Below are positions 1 to 10,729 of a DNA stretch of 64,000 bases, piece after piece. Below the pieces are notes generated by a model. It was not told the DNA's origin, did no database searches, and worked only from the letters and a program-made list of their open reading frames with translations. The stretch comes from Sipunculus nudus (taxonomy: Eukaryota; Annelida; Sipuncula; Golfingiida; Sipunculidae): NCBI GenBank assembly GCA_026874595.1, contig CM049314.1:2007318-2071317 (forward strand), written 5' to 3'. The number at the start of each line of letters is the position of its first letter. Position 1 is the stretch's first letter. Both the position numbers and the translations under genes were made by a program.

Positions 1-255
1 GACACATATATGTCAATATTATCATCCCTCTGTTATTTAGAGAAATATATTGATACATATTGATATATTGTAAATGAAATGAAATATATTAATAACCAGA
101 ATTATAAACTTTGGTTCTATTTCTAAATTATTACATATCTTAAACTGGTTTAGAATTTACCTATACTGAAAACAATATACCTTGTAATTAAAACCTAACT
201 TTATACTTCATTGTTATATATTTGGATGGTGTCACACAAACAATAAAAGGTAGGT

Positions 256-257
<2 letters not shown>

Positions 258-297
<40 letters not shown>
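258..297. repeat. (TA)n microsatellite
   Basis: A near-perfect TA dinucleotide run; a second short TA run lies at about 375-395. The short reading frame over it (poly-IY) is an artefact of the repeat. Confidence 0.95.
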
Positions 298-301
<4 letters not shown>

Positions 302-966
302 GCAAATAGAGGAATCAAATTTTTTCCGACATTTTTACTTCTATGTAGTTACGTGCAACGAGTTGCACTCATATATTCATATATATATATATATTATAAA
401 GTTTTCACAAATTTGATTACCCTCCCACACCCATCCATGAAGATATATTGACGCCACCGGGCTTACCGGAGTAGATGTTGATTTTGGCGCTGGCTGTGTA
501 GATGCTGATACTGTAGCATCGCTCTGTTTTAAAATAAAACATGCTACTTGCTATTAAAAATAGAAAAGAGAATCTCCCAGCTTAAGGAATTTAAAATCAT
601 CATTACTCTTATAAATTTTATTCAGCGTATATCTTTTAAGATCGATTTGATTTGAGGTCTATGCGATCCTTATCATGATAAATTCCTTTAAATTAATTCA
701 TTTTTAAGATGTAACACAAACAAGCAATATCCTTTGATGACAGCAGAAGGCATAGAGAAAACTTTGTATTTGTCCTCTACAGTGAACTTCTAAATTTTTA
801 AAACATAAACTTAAATTTTGCTCGTCTCAACGTTAACCTTTTACTATAACCCTACCTTTTTCTTAATTTTAAAATTATGAACATCAAGTCGTCCCCTTGA
901 AATATTGCTTTTGTTTTCTTAAGACAGTCATACAGACAAACTAATATAAAAAATTACAACAATTAC

Positions 967-1299
967 TCAGAATTGTTTACTGACCACTGCGAAGTAAGTA
1001 CATTTCCCAGCACTGTTTCCTATCACGCTCAGGTCTTCGACAGTCTCAGTCAGCAGCTGACAGGTGTAGGTGGAGCCCGGGGCCAGTCCTGCGGCCGAGT
1101 AGCCGACCGTCCGACAGCCAGTCTCAGCAGCGCATTCGATTCCACATTGAATCAGGCTTTCCGCTTTAACTCTCTTTGCGCTGTTATTTAAACCACAGTC
1201 GCGGTTCTCATACACCTTCTTATAAACCTGAACAAAGGTTGTGCCAAACGCGCACATAGGAAGGAATGATACAATGCCAATTATGTTTACCAGACCCAT
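967..1299 (-). CDS. small secreted PAN/apple-like cysteine-rich protein
   Basis: A complete 110-residue reading frame with ATG in good context (A at -3, G at +4) and a stop at the low end. The first 20-25 residues are hydrophobic and look like a signal peptide (MGLVNIIGIVSFLPMC...). The mature part has six cysteines at 35, 52, 56, 62, 80 and 100. The CxxxC-x5-C cluster followed by 'YTCQLL' matches the usual cysteine layout of PAN/apple domains, which bind proteins or carbohydrates outside the cell. One domain fills the whole mature protein, and no splice sites are needed. Expected role: a secreted binding protein, perhaps mucus or immune related (inference). It has no functional link to neighbouring features. 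It could instead be the last exon of a longer gene, but the signal peptide argues against that. Confidence 0.6.
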   Translation of the reverse strand: MGLVNIIGIVSFLPMCAFGTTFVQVYKKVYENRDCGLNNSAKRVKAESLIQCGIECAAETGCRTVGYSAAGLAPGSTYTCQLLTETVEDLSVIGNSAGKCTYFAVVSKQF

Positions 1300-1884
1300 T
1301 TTCCTTTTCCTACGTTTTAATTGTGCTAAGCATGCGAAAAGCTCACAGATATTTCGTATCTTATTGTGGCTGGCGGCAGATGATGTCTGTGGGAACGAAC
1401 CCTGGAGCGGCTAAGGAACTTTAATGCAAGCAAAAGTCTTTCTGCTTCGAGGGTCTGTTGTAAGAGCCCGGAAGTCTTCGTTATTAGCGCTAATGCACAG
1501 TACATTGTGTTTTTATGTATGAAAATGCCGAAAAAAACATATCCCTTTAGCGAAAGTCACGAAAAAATTGAGTGATTTCCTGTTTAACTTGTCCCGTGGT
1601 TTTATAGGGGTCTCGAAGACGTGGAGAGCCAGTGAAACTGTGAAAGTATCCCCTTAACTGTATAGTTTATAGTCAATCTTTCAATGGGGGTCAATGGGAT
1701 GGTCTATTTTTGCTTTATGGTATTCTCTCATACTATACCCATCTACATCAAGAAACAAGTGGTTGATGTCTGGGCTTTGTCAGCATGTCTTAGAGTGGTG
1801 TGTTTGCAGTCTTCTTGTCGTCTCTCATTTCATATGCATATGGAAAATTACAGAGGTTCTTGGATACTTGTAAAGTAAAGTTCA

Positions 1885-1886
<2 letters not shown>

Positions 1887-1916
<30 letters not shown>
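1887..1916. repeat. (TC)n microsatellite
   Basis: Perfect TC dinucleotide run of about 30 bases. Confidence 0.95.
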
Positions 1917-1920
<4 letters not shown>

Positions 1921-2738
1921 TCAGTAAAAAATACTTGGTAATCCCCAAAAATGGCTACGCAAAGACACGTCCATTGCACATGCGCAATCATGGTTGATGT
2001 TAGAGTGCGTAGCGAGTGCATAAAATCCACAAACCAGGGGGCTCATGAAAGAACACCGACTATATCTGTGGTTGAGAGACTGTTGTGACAAGTCAAATAA
2101 AATTGCGTGACTTATCTAGGGTTACCAAGGTTACTTTAATTTAATTATAATGGTAAAAGTAAAATTTAGATTTATGGGATGGTATTCATGCATGCTATAA
2201 ATAAACGTAAACTCCTGGAGGGGCCGTTTATTTGACTGGGTATAGAACAAATGTTTGCCAGTGGGCCTTAGAAACATCGAGACTACCTGATGCAGTGACG
2301 TTTTCTGTACAGAGTCCGTGCCGCCACTCAGTATTTTGATTGAGAATGTCTCGAGAAGACGTTGACAGCGGAACACAAAATTGTGTATTAGAACACTCTA
2401 CAGACAAGTAAGGGTCATTACGCTCAGCCGACTTTCATGTTGACAATATGTCCTTGCACAGGCAACTAATCAAGATAATGTAAGTGGCATCATTGGTCAA
2501 GCATATTAGCTAAAGTTCATCAAGACCCATAAGCAAACCAAATATGATGACAATCAATCCAGCATTTCCTGAGGAATCTGGCAATTTGTGTGTATTTTGC
2601 ATTATTTCTGGGGTGTTAAAACATGCCCCGAAACTGTGAGAATATAGATCACAGTTAGAATGTCAAGTTAGAAGATTCTTGGTCCAATGGTAATGATTTG
2701 TGCCCTGCTTTATTATCAAATTTTCATTATTCTTGTAA

Positions 2739-2753
2739 GGGGGGGGGGGGGGG
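2739..2753. repeat. poly-G run
   Basis: Fifteen consecutive G on the plus strand; similar homopolymers occur as C runs at 26853-26874 and 27200-27213. Confidence 0.9.
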
Positions 2754-3117
2754 CTTATAAGCCTTTTAGCTCCAAGAATATTGGTAACAGAGACCTAATT
2801 ACTGGTTTCTAAGGATATTTTTCATGAGCTACCTGGATGTCAAGTGAGAAGATTCTAGGTCCAACGGTTATGATCTGTGCCCTAATAACGAACGCCGCAT
2901 CTTTAAAGGTCTTAGAAATAGAGAAAAAAATGTGATAAAATTCGAAAAAAATCTAGGTTGCGCCACCAGTCCGCAGGGACTGATGTCAGCTGAGCTCACA
3001 AACTGTCAACACAATTTGTGCTCCAGATTCAACGAGTGTAATATATCACGAATCCAAGTCACTTGTATTATGAAACGAAAACGTCAGGATAAGGAGACGT
3101 GTGTCTTGCTGATTCTA

Positions 3118-3290
3118 CCAAAGGCAGGACAGTCGAGGGGTAAAACGCTAGGCTCTCTCCGCTGCCGACCAGGGTTCGACTCCCGGCGGGGTTAGGAGAG
3201 AGGGTTATGGTTGCCCGTCACTGGCCGGGGGTTTCATCCACCTCTACAGACTACCGAGCGCCACCATCTGAGCCATGGAGAGTGCCGCCA
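3118..3290 (+). mobile_element. tRNA-derived SINE remnant
   Basis: The head resembles a tRNA gene: an A-box-like stretch 'AGTCGAGGGGTAAAACGCT' near 3130 and a B box 'GGTTCGACTCC' at about 3173-3183, spaced as in a tRNA. The acceptor stem does not close properly, and non-tRNA sequence follows (GGCCGGGGGTTTCATCC... at 3221 onward). That is the expected layout of a tRNA-derived SINE transcribed by RNA polymerase III. The 3' boundary is approximate. Confidence 0.5.
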
Positions 3291-3424
3291 TTAGTTGTAA
3301 TAACTATTTGCACAATTAATGTAAAATTTAGAAAAGTTTATATTAAGGTTCAGTGAATTCCCCAGACTGGCGTGTTGTAGAAACAAGTCGCAATTACTGG
3401 TGTTCCAATTAATGCTCATTCGCT

Positions 3425-4404
3425 GTTACAGCGCAGATTGTACATAAGATCTACAATATTATAATTATTTACTGGTTCAGCGCAGATTGTACAAATGATC
3501 TTTAATATAACAATTATTAACTGGTACAGTGCAGATTGTACATAAGATCTTCAATATTACGATTATTTACTGGTTCAGCGCAGATTGTACATAAGGTCTT
3601 CAATATTACGATTATTTACTGGTACAGCGCAGATTGTACATAAGATCTTCAATATAAAAATTATTTACTGGTACAGCGCAGATTGTACATAAGATCTTCA
3701 ATATTACGGTTATTTACTGGTACAGCGCAGATTGTACATAAGATCTTCAATATTACGATTATTTACTGGTACAGCGCAGATTGTACATAAGATCTTCAAT
3801 ATTACGATTATTTACTGGTACAGCGCAGATTGTACATAAGATCTTCAATACTAGATTATTTACTGGTACAGCGCAGATTGTACATAAGATCTTCAATATT
3901 ATAATTATTTACTGGTACAGCGCAGATTGTACATAAGATCTTCAATATTATAATTATTTACTGGTACAGCGCAGATTGTACATAAGATCTTCAATATTAT
4001 AATTATTTACTGGTACAGCGCAGATTGTACATAAGATCTTCAATATTACGATTATTTACTGGTACAGCGCAGATTGTACATAAGATCTTCAATATTACGA
4101 TTATTTACTGGTACAGCGCAGATTGTACATAAGATCTTCAATACTAGATTATTTACTGGTACAGCGCAGATTGTACATAAGATCTTCAATATTACGATTA
4201 TTTACTGGTACAGCGCAGAATGTACATAAAATCTTCAATATTACGATTATTTACTGGTTCAGCGCAGATTGTACATAAGATCTTCAATATTACGATTATT
4301 TACTGGTACAGCGCAGATTGTACATAAGATCTTCAATATAAGAATTATTTACTGGTACAGTGCAGATTGTACATAAGATCTTCAATATAAGAATTATTTA
4401 CTGG
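3425..4404. repeat. 49-bp minisatellite, about 20 copies
   Basis: Tandem unit of about 49 bp with the core 'CAGCGCAGATTGTACATAAG' followed by 'ATCTTCAATATTACGATTAT'. Copies are highly similar, with small substitutions and 1-3 base indels. The array continues as diverged copies after an inserted element (see 4634-4806). No protein is encoded. Confidence 0.95.
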
Positions 4405-4619
4405 ATAATCGGATAGGTCCCACAAACTGACATACACCTGTCTGGGTCCGCCTCTCTCTCGGCTCTAAAACACAGCCCCCTATTTTACACTTTACACCTC
4501 CAGCCGAGAACCTTCCATTGTTCGAACATTCCAAAGAATCCAACACAGTACACACGTTCGAAGATCATACCAGGACAACGAATGCCGTGTCTCAACATAT
4601 TAGGGTTCACACGTGAGCT
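4398..4619. mobile_element. dispersed element inside minisatellite (copy 1)
   Basis: About 220 bp starting 'TTACTGGATAATCGGA' and ending 'CACACGTGAGCT'. It is shared, with many substitutions and indels, with 12405-12645, including the internal phrases 'CTCTCTCGGCTC' and 'AACACAGCCCCCTATTT'. It sits between two blocks of the 49-bp array. It carries no coding potential and its class is unknown. Confidence 0.6.
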
Positions 4620-4633
4620 ATATATAATTATAT

Positions 4634-4806
4634 ACTGGTAAGATCTTCAATATTGTAGTTATACACTGGTACAACGCAGATTGTACCTAAGGGCTTAAAT
4701 AGAATGATTATTAACTGGTACAGCGCAGATTGTAAATAAGATCTTCAATATTATAATTATTTACCGGGACAGCGCAGATTGTACATAAGATCTTCAATAT
4801 TATAAT
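4634..4806. repeat. diverged continuation of 49-bp minisatellite
   Basis: Three to four diverged units ('CTGGTACAACGCAGATTGTACC', 'CTGGTACAGCGCAGATTGTAAA') resume after the inserted element, so this is the far flank of the same array. Confidence 0.85.
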
Positions 4807-4920
4807 TGTTTTCCGCCAGTCGACAGGGAGTTGACTCGTATATATAATATGAACCGAGAGACATGTTTATATATTTAAAGCGGTCTCACTGGATAATTGC
4901 ATGCAAAGTAAAATTGGAAT

Positions 4921-4981
4921 GGTCAGAGGCCACGCTCGCATCAGAAGTTTTCGGCGAGCGTGATATCTTAGTTACGTGCAA
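4921..4981 (+). repeat. split direct repeat A1
   Basis: A 61-bp stretch matching A2 (9208-9268) at 53 of 61 positions by eye. It contains an inverted pair CACGCTCGC...GCGAGCGTG, a plausible recombinase core. It lies upstream of the first gag-like ATG (5021). Confidence 0.75.
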
Positions 4982-5020
4982 TTAACGGGCGAGATCGCTG
5001 CTTATAGCAGGAAAGATTTT

Positions 5021-5885
5021 ATGGAAGATATTGAAGGTAAACTTGACTTTCTGATTCATAAACTTGATAATTTGGACGCTAAAGTGATAACGATTGAACA
5101 GAGAAACAATTCAGAGCATGCTCTCGTCACAGAAAACCTTAAAGATTGGATTTAAAAGTAAAAGTGAGAAACTGGAGTCAGTTGAAAGTGCCGCTGCGTC
5201 ACGTGTACAGATCACGGGTGGCTCAGACGCCTGTGTGGAGCCAGACAGAAATGTATCTAATTCAGGCTTTGCCACACCAGGCCTAGAGGCGGACGGGGGT
5301 CCTGGAGGTGAAAACTCTCATTCCACAACCGCCTGGGAATCCTTGCAGGAAGAATATAATGCTATTTAAGACCCGTTATAAGGTGTAAAACTCCCATCTG
5401 ATCACAAGTTGCACGATTCTTGCATCAGTATACGAAGAAACGACCAACAAGTTTTTAATACGCTCAGTAGATCTGGAAGATATATTGAGACTGCACTGAA
5501 GTGAGTAGCGGTACATGCTACCAGTAGTTCGCTTTGCCAGGAATCCCTGATTCAACTGCATACAATTTTGCTTGCCCATCTAAGATATATTCAAGCGGAA
5601 TCAGCAGCCCTGCAAGTTCAAAGTACTTTTGATGAAACTGTCGCAAAATTTTTCAGGAGCCTGCAATATAACACATATGCGCTGAATAGTCAACATTTGG
5701 AACATTTAAAAACTGCCGTCGAGTTTTGTAGTTTGCGCGGACAAATACAGCGGGGACGAATCAGAGGTCAAACAGGACGAAGAGGACAGTCACGTGGAAG
5801 GGGCTACATTCCAGATAGATTTCATCAACTTACTAATCGGCATATCCCTAATACGCACCCAGCTCCCTCCCCTGAGGAGTCTTAA
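5021..5885 (+). pseudogene. gag-like region of the retrotransposon, frameshifted
   Basis: An ATG at 5021 opens a short acidic, heptad-like segment (MEDIEGKLDFLIHKL...) that stops near 5150. Reading continues in other frames at 5094-5369 and 5568-5885. The last part ends in a Gly/Arg-rich stretch (GQIQRGRIRGQTGRRGQSRG), a usual nucleic-acid-binding end of gag proteins without zinc knuckles. I recognise it from position and composition, not from a domain match. At least two frame changes make it a pseudogene. Confidence 0.55.
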
Positions 5886-6088
5886 ATGTGTATACTAGTG
5901 ACTCATGAATTGGAGCATTTTTCATTCTGTGTGCATTTTATGACTTGATGTTGTTTACGGTATTAGGCCTACGCATAAAATGAAAGATATTATATGTCAA
6001 TACTTTGAATGTTTATCGAAATTTTTACCATTAGTAGGTATATTGTTCCTTCTTTAACAGTGTTTTCACCAGTGCGGACAAGTTCGTC

Positions 6089-7650
6089 ATGATAATTAGT
6101 ACTGTTGGCCTACTTGGTATGGGTTTATCAGAACGGTTAGTTAACCACATTGCAGAATGGGAAAGAATAGCTTCTCCAACGGTTGTTAATTGGATAAGAG
6201 AGGGTTTGCCCCTGTGTTTTGATAACTCGATTCCTCAGTCTAAAATATTAAGTAATAAAAAGTTTAATCTTGCGGAAGTAAATTCGTGGACAGTGAGGTA
6301 CAAGATCTCGTTAAGGAAGGTGATATACGAAAGGTCGGGGCTATTCCACATAATGTGTCGCCTATAGGCATTGTTCCAAAGAAACGAGGTAAATAAAGGC
6401 TTATAACTGATCTCAGATTTCTTAATGCCTACAGCGTACCACCGACATTCTGCAATGAGGATATCAGAGAGGTTATTAACCAGATACGTCCAAATGACTT
6501 GCTGTTAACTTTAGACATTAAATCAGGTTTTCAACATGTACCGGTTGCCAAGGAATCCCACAACTGTTTAGGTTTTAAGTGGCGTGGAAAGTATTATCAG
6601 TGGAGATGTCTTCCTTTTGGCTATAATGGAAGCCCATATTATTTTCATAAGAAATCCGTTGTGTTGTAAAGACACTTCGGGAGAAAGTCTCCGAGTTGTA
6701 GCATTTGTTGATAATTTTCTGTTAATGTGTGATCCATCACGTGCAGTCCGACACTGAGTGTATTTTTTTATGTCATTTCTTCACTTTGATTTCGTGTCAA
6801 TTGGGCTAAGTCATCGTTGGACCCGAGTACTTTAAAAGTTTATTGGTTTTGTGATTGACAGGGTGATGGTCATGTGTGGATATATGTCCCAAAACGAAGG
6901 ATACATATTTTGAAAAAGTCGTATCTTGCGCCCAGGAACAGCTACTGCGCGGGCGCTAGCCCGTGTCGCAGGCCAGTGTATCTCCATGTGTCGTTTTGTT
7001 CCTCAAGGAAAGTTGCTATTTAGGAACTTGTATCGATTAGTCAAGTCGCGTTCAACATGGCAGGACAAACTGGTGATAGACACAGGGACTATGAAAGATT
7101 TAAAATGGTGGTTCAACGTAATGTCATCCTGGAACGGAAGGGCACAAACAGATCCAGGGTCAGTTAGTTACCGACGCTTCCAGCTCTGGATAGAGCGCTC
7201 ATTTTCAAGACAGCCAAGCAGCAGGCTATTGGAATCACCGAATGTCTCGGGAACATTCAAACTATCGCGAGTTAATGGCAGTAATGATGGCCATGCATTC
7301 TGTCATTATCCAAAGAACTAGCCAACAAACATATTCAACTGCACTCGGACAACATCAATATCGTGGCATGTATGAACAATCTGGGTGGTCCGCAACACAA
7401 GCTTACCCAACTAGCCAAAGCCATATGGACCGAGTGTGCAGACAGGAATATAACAGTAGAGACCAAATATATAGCGTCAAGGAGCAATTCAGTAGCCGAT
7501 GGTCTGTCCCGCTTGTCGAACAAACACGAATTGAACCTTCATCCGCAGATATTTGTTGTGATCGACAAAATGTTCGACCCTCATCATGTAGACAGGTTTG
7601 CTTCTTTTGCTACAGCACTGCTGCCAAACTACAACAGCCTTTAAAAAGAC
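6089..7650 (+). pseudogene. reverse transcriptase/RNase H remnant of the retrotransposon
   Basis: The part before the RT (6089-6367) reads '...FNLAEVNSW' and then shifts frame. The RT core follows: 'RLITDLRFLNAY' after an in-frame TAA near 6390, motif A 'LLTLDIKSGFQHV', motif B 'RCLPFGYNGSPYYF', and motif C 'VAFVDNFLLMCD' near 6698-6733. The second catalytic aspartate of the usual VDD is an asparagine (6713-6715). RNase H pieces include 'TDASSSG' near 7170, 'RELMAVMMAMHS' (7242 frame), and 'SDNINIVACMNN' to 'SRSNSVADGLSRL' (to about 7520), then 'DRFAS', which ends RNase H in this order of elements. Several frame changes and stops make it non-functional. Confidence 0.8.
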
Positions 7651-7939
7651 CCACAGACTATGGCTGTAGATGCGCTGGCGCAAAACGATTGGCAACGATA
7701 AAGCAATTTTGTCAACGCTCCGTTCAGTCTTTTGTCCAGGGTTGTAACAGGCCGATGCTACAGTGATTGCACCTTGTTGGCGAGCTCAAAGTTGGTGCAG
7801 AGAACTGATGGACATGTGCATCGCGCCGCCTCTCCGAATCCCAAAAATCGCTTTGCCATCAGGGCCCCAAGCTCCAACGCAGAACCACTAAGAAACCGGA
7901 AATGGCAACTGTTTTCCTGGCCAGTCTCTGGGAAGCCAA

Positions 7940-8941
7940 GGCGTTAAAGTTTGGACTATCAGACAGAGCAGCAAAACAGCTGCCATAAGCATGGGCTACC
8001 TCTACACTGTCTACATATAATCGGTTTGTTAGCAGGCTAAGTCTGTATTGTCGAGGCGGTGATCCGAGTTTGGTCACACCAGGTAATGTGGTCGATCTAC
8101 TTTGTGATATTACAGATGGGTCTGCGCGCCCTGAATCTCGACTAAAATTGGCAATGGCCTCCATCAAATGTTACTTTGATGCTAGGGGTATGTCCTCGCC
8201 GACCGATAATCCGATTGTTAAAAAAAATGTATTCTGCCTTGGTCAAATCAGTTACACTTGCACCGGCAGCGCGTACTAAAGTGATGCCATTCGAGCGGTT
8301 CTCAAGACTGTTTAAAGCATGGCCGGATAGCAAAGACCTAAGTACGGACAGATTACGCCTGAAAGCCGTTACTCTGTTGGCGATAGTGTTCATGGCCAGA
8401 CCCTCTTATCTGGCCCCGAGGAATCAGAGGTTTGATCCATCTACAATGACTTGCAGCGCTCATGTGCTTTCAACTAACAACATGGTTTTTGAAGATGACG
8501 GTTGTCTTGTGGTTCGTTTTTTTCGGTATAAAGAATGACACTTTGCGGTCTGGTTTTGAGTTGGTGATTCCTCCAAAAAATGACCCTCGGACAGACCCGG
8601 TACAATGCGTGTGGGAATATATCAATCGTATAGCCTCCATAAGAGGGGCTATTTCGGACAGTCCACTATTTCTCACGCTTAGGCAGCCTTATGAGGCGGT
8701 GTCAAGTTGTATCATAAGTAAAACTTTAGGGCAAGCCATAGCGCTGGCCGGTTTAGACACAAAGGTGTTTAATGCCAAAAACTTCAGACCCTCCGCCGCT
8801 ACGGCGGCTGTAGCCCAGAATGTTTCACAGGAGGCTGCCATGCAAATTGGTCGCTGGAAAACTCGAGCAGTTTTCCAGGCAGATTATGTTTATCCTCGTG
8901 CACCAGCGTCATACATGGATGGACTCCTGGGTGGAGTCTAA
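7940..8941 (+). pseudogene. tyrosine recombinase of the retrotransposon, frameshifted
   Basis: The N-terminal core-binding part reads 'STYNRFVSRLSLYCRGGD' (near 8010-8065). The catalytic part includes 'AIVFMARPSYLAPR' (box I arginine, near 8380-8420), 'FRPSAATAAVAQ' (box II arginine) and 'IGRWKTRAVFQADYVYP' (W and the nucleophile tyrosine). A frame change near 8515-8535, at a run of T, separates the two halves, and another occurs near 8220 at a run of A. The enzyme would insert the circular DNA intermediate. The last 160 codons are intact, so the element is not very old. Confidence 0.8.
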
Positions 8942-9125
8942 CTTTTATTACCGCTTTATGTAGCATATTTATGGACTTGTTTCCTACTGGTCATTTAATA
9001 TGTTTCTGTTTGCTTATAGTTGCTACTGTGGTAATCCAGTGTGCATTATATTTATCCTAATGTACTACCACATTGTATGTGAACGTTCGTTATTTCACAT
9101 ATGCAGGTGTTCTTCATTCTCCTCT

Positions 9126-9183
9126 TAAGGCTTGACAATAAATATTTCAAAAGCCAATGTGACGTAAGTCTGTTAATACTGTA
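9126..9183 (+). repeat. split direct repeat B1
   Basis: A 58-bp stretch matching B2 (9368-9424), with the shared core 'CAATGTGACGTAAGT'. It lies directly after the recombinase frame, as in the B1-A2-B2 end of Ngaro/PAT elements. Confidence 0.75.
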
Positions 9184-9207
9184 GTCATGTTAATGGAAAT
9201 TTTTAGA

Positions 9208-9268
9208 GGTCAGAGTCCACGCCCGCACCGGATGTTTTATGCGAGCGTGATAGCTTAGTTACGTGCAA
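9208..9268 (+). repeat. split direct repeat A2
   Basis: Partner of A1 at 4921-4981, including the common end 'CTTAGTTACGTGCAA'. It lies between B1 and B2. Confidence 0.75.
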
Positions 9269-9367
9269 GGTTTTTATTTGTAATTGTAATTAGTAATTTC
9301 ATAAGTATATATGTTGGTTTAGACTGGGTAAATGATAAGCTTTGTGGATTGGGTGTATCTAAGATGC

Positions 9368-9424
9368 TAAGGTTTGACAATTGAACTTCAAAAGACAATG
9401 TGACGTAAGTTTGTTAAAAATGTA
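9368..9424 (+). repeat. split direct repeat B2
   Basis: Partner of B1, with the shared start 'TAAGG.TTGACAA' and core 'CAATGTGACGTAAGT'. It marks the 3' end of the element. Confidence 0.75.
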
Positions 9425-9449
9425 TATTATAATCCTATTGCATGCAAAA

Positions 9450-10202
9450 CCCTATCGCTGTCAGTGAACATTCCCCTGCGAGTTTCTACTGAACACACGT
9501 GCTTCTTCATGTAATATTCTTTATGTTATGCCTGTGTTAATTTAATACTTATAAAAGGAATTCAGTTCACGTCTGTTCGCAATGTTCTCTAAAACCGCGT
9601 TGTGTACAGATCTGTGACATACATCATTTTAAAGGTTATTATCCCCGCAGTGACAAAGGCAATATGAGAATAACTAATTTTTAATGTACATAAAATTTTG
9701 AGTGATTTTTCCGTTTTTACTGACTTGCACAGAGGTTAAACCGAGCACAGTTGAACTGCCTTCGGCAATGACCGGAATGCTTGCATTGTGGTCACTCAAC
9801 CTCAAACACTACTATTGTTCATATGAATAACGCTTGCTTTCAATGAGGGATTTGACCCTGTCTGGCGCTGGCCTCACATTTGAACGAGGCTCTCAATCAC
9901 GTGCGTGGTCAGTAAAAGGGAAAAACATGTTTCTCGCTTTATGAAATGGAGATTTCAACCCAGGAGGATTAATGACAAAACCTAATTCAAGGTCCCAATT
10001 TCAGTAACAGGGGTGGGGTTGGGTGGGGTGGAGTGGTGTCGGGGGTCTCGGGCCTCAAAATTTGTATGATACGATGAAAAAAAAAGTTGCGGTGGCTGAA
10101 AATGGGATAGGGACCCTTAGAATGGAGTCCCAGGAGCGAGAACAGAATCCGGTCTACGTCGACGAGGTTATGGCCGGGTGTATACGGACGGACGTTATGA
10201 TG
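9450..10202. other. intergenic, no gene seen
   Basis: No reading frame with recognisable content. A G-rich stretch (GGGGTGGGGTTGGGTGGGG, about 10010-10040) could form a quadruplex on the plus strand; nothing else stands out. Confidence 0.4.
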
Positions 10203-10725
10203 TTTAGGATTGGTACTGGGTAAAAGCCGGGATTCCCGGCCGGGAGCCGGGAGTACCCGGGTCCCGGAAAAAGCCGGGACTAAGGATTCAAGCGGAGAGT
10301 ATCACACATGCTCAATTTGTTATACAATAATCAAAGCACGTATACCCATGTATTAGTCCTAAACATATTTCGCTAATTCGATCTTTAAACACAGAGTTAT
10401 TTTTAAATGATGTTTGCAAAATGGGTAAAAACCGGGAGTAATCTTCCGGCCAGGGTAGCTGGTGTCACGTATATATATGTTCTCCCGAGCTTATGAGACC
10501 CCTCAAGACTGGTATTTTTTAAAAGGGCCCCATGCATACTGACCTGTGTAATTTTTAAAGTATCTCTAGCCAAATACATGGGTATACGTGCTTTGATTTT
10601 TGTATAACAAATTGAGCATGTGTGATACGCTCCGCTTGTTAATCCTTAGTCCCAGCTTTTTCCGGGACCCGGGTACTCCCGGCTCCCGGCCGGGAGTCCC
10701 GGCTTTTACCCAGTACCTTTAGGAT
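10203..10725. mobile_element. foldback/hAT-like non-autonomous transposon with 8-bp target duplication
   Basis: About 507 bp (10211-10717) whose two ends are long imperfect inverted repeats of about 150 bp: 'GGTACTGGGTAAAAGCCGGG' at the left, its complement at the right. TTTAGGAT flanks it directly on both sides (10203-10210 and 10718-10725), an 8-bp target duplication as made by hAT transposases. The arms hold nested GC-rich palindromes of CCGGGA/TCCCGG. No transposase is encoded, so movement would need an enzyme supplied elsewhere. Superfamily assignment rests mainly on duplication length. Confidence 0.75.
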
Positions 10726-10729
10726 ACAT

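Larger units (their letters stand above)
1300..2930. other. intergenic, no gene seen
   Basis: I find no convincing reading frame here. The stretch holds a TC microsatellite (1887-1916), a run of 15 G (2739-2753) and two loosely repeated phrases near 2670-2710 and 2840-2880 (variants of 'agaagattctTGGTCCAA'), which suggests decayed dispersed repeats. The part just above 1300 would hold the promoter of the PAN-like gene; no clear TATA box was recognised. Confidence 0.5.
4896..9448 (+). mobile_element. Ngaro-like tyrosine-recombinase retrotransposon, degenerate
   Basis: About 4.5 kb with, in order, gag-like frames, reverse transcriptase, RNase H and a tyrosine recombinase. These are the parts of a DIRS-order retrotransposon, which integrates through a circular DNA by site-specific recombination. 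The repeats fit the split-direct-repeat plan: A1 4921-4981, B1 9126-9183, A2 9208-9268, B2 9368-9424. There is no room for a methyltransferase domain between RNase H and recombinase, which favours Ngaro-like over DIRS1-like. A 12-bp direct repeat ATTGCATGCAAA brackets the whole (4896-4907 and 9437-9448). Frameshifts, in-frame stops and a lost catalytic residue show that it is dead. The outer limits are inferred from the repeats. Confidence 0.8.

Noticed and set aside
222-416. 64-codon frame
   Set aside because: Mostly TA dinucleotide repeat.
3118-3195. Functional tRNA gene
   Set aside because: A and B boxes are present but acceptor and anticodon stems do not pair; a SINE head fits better. 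The same applies at 18891-18955.
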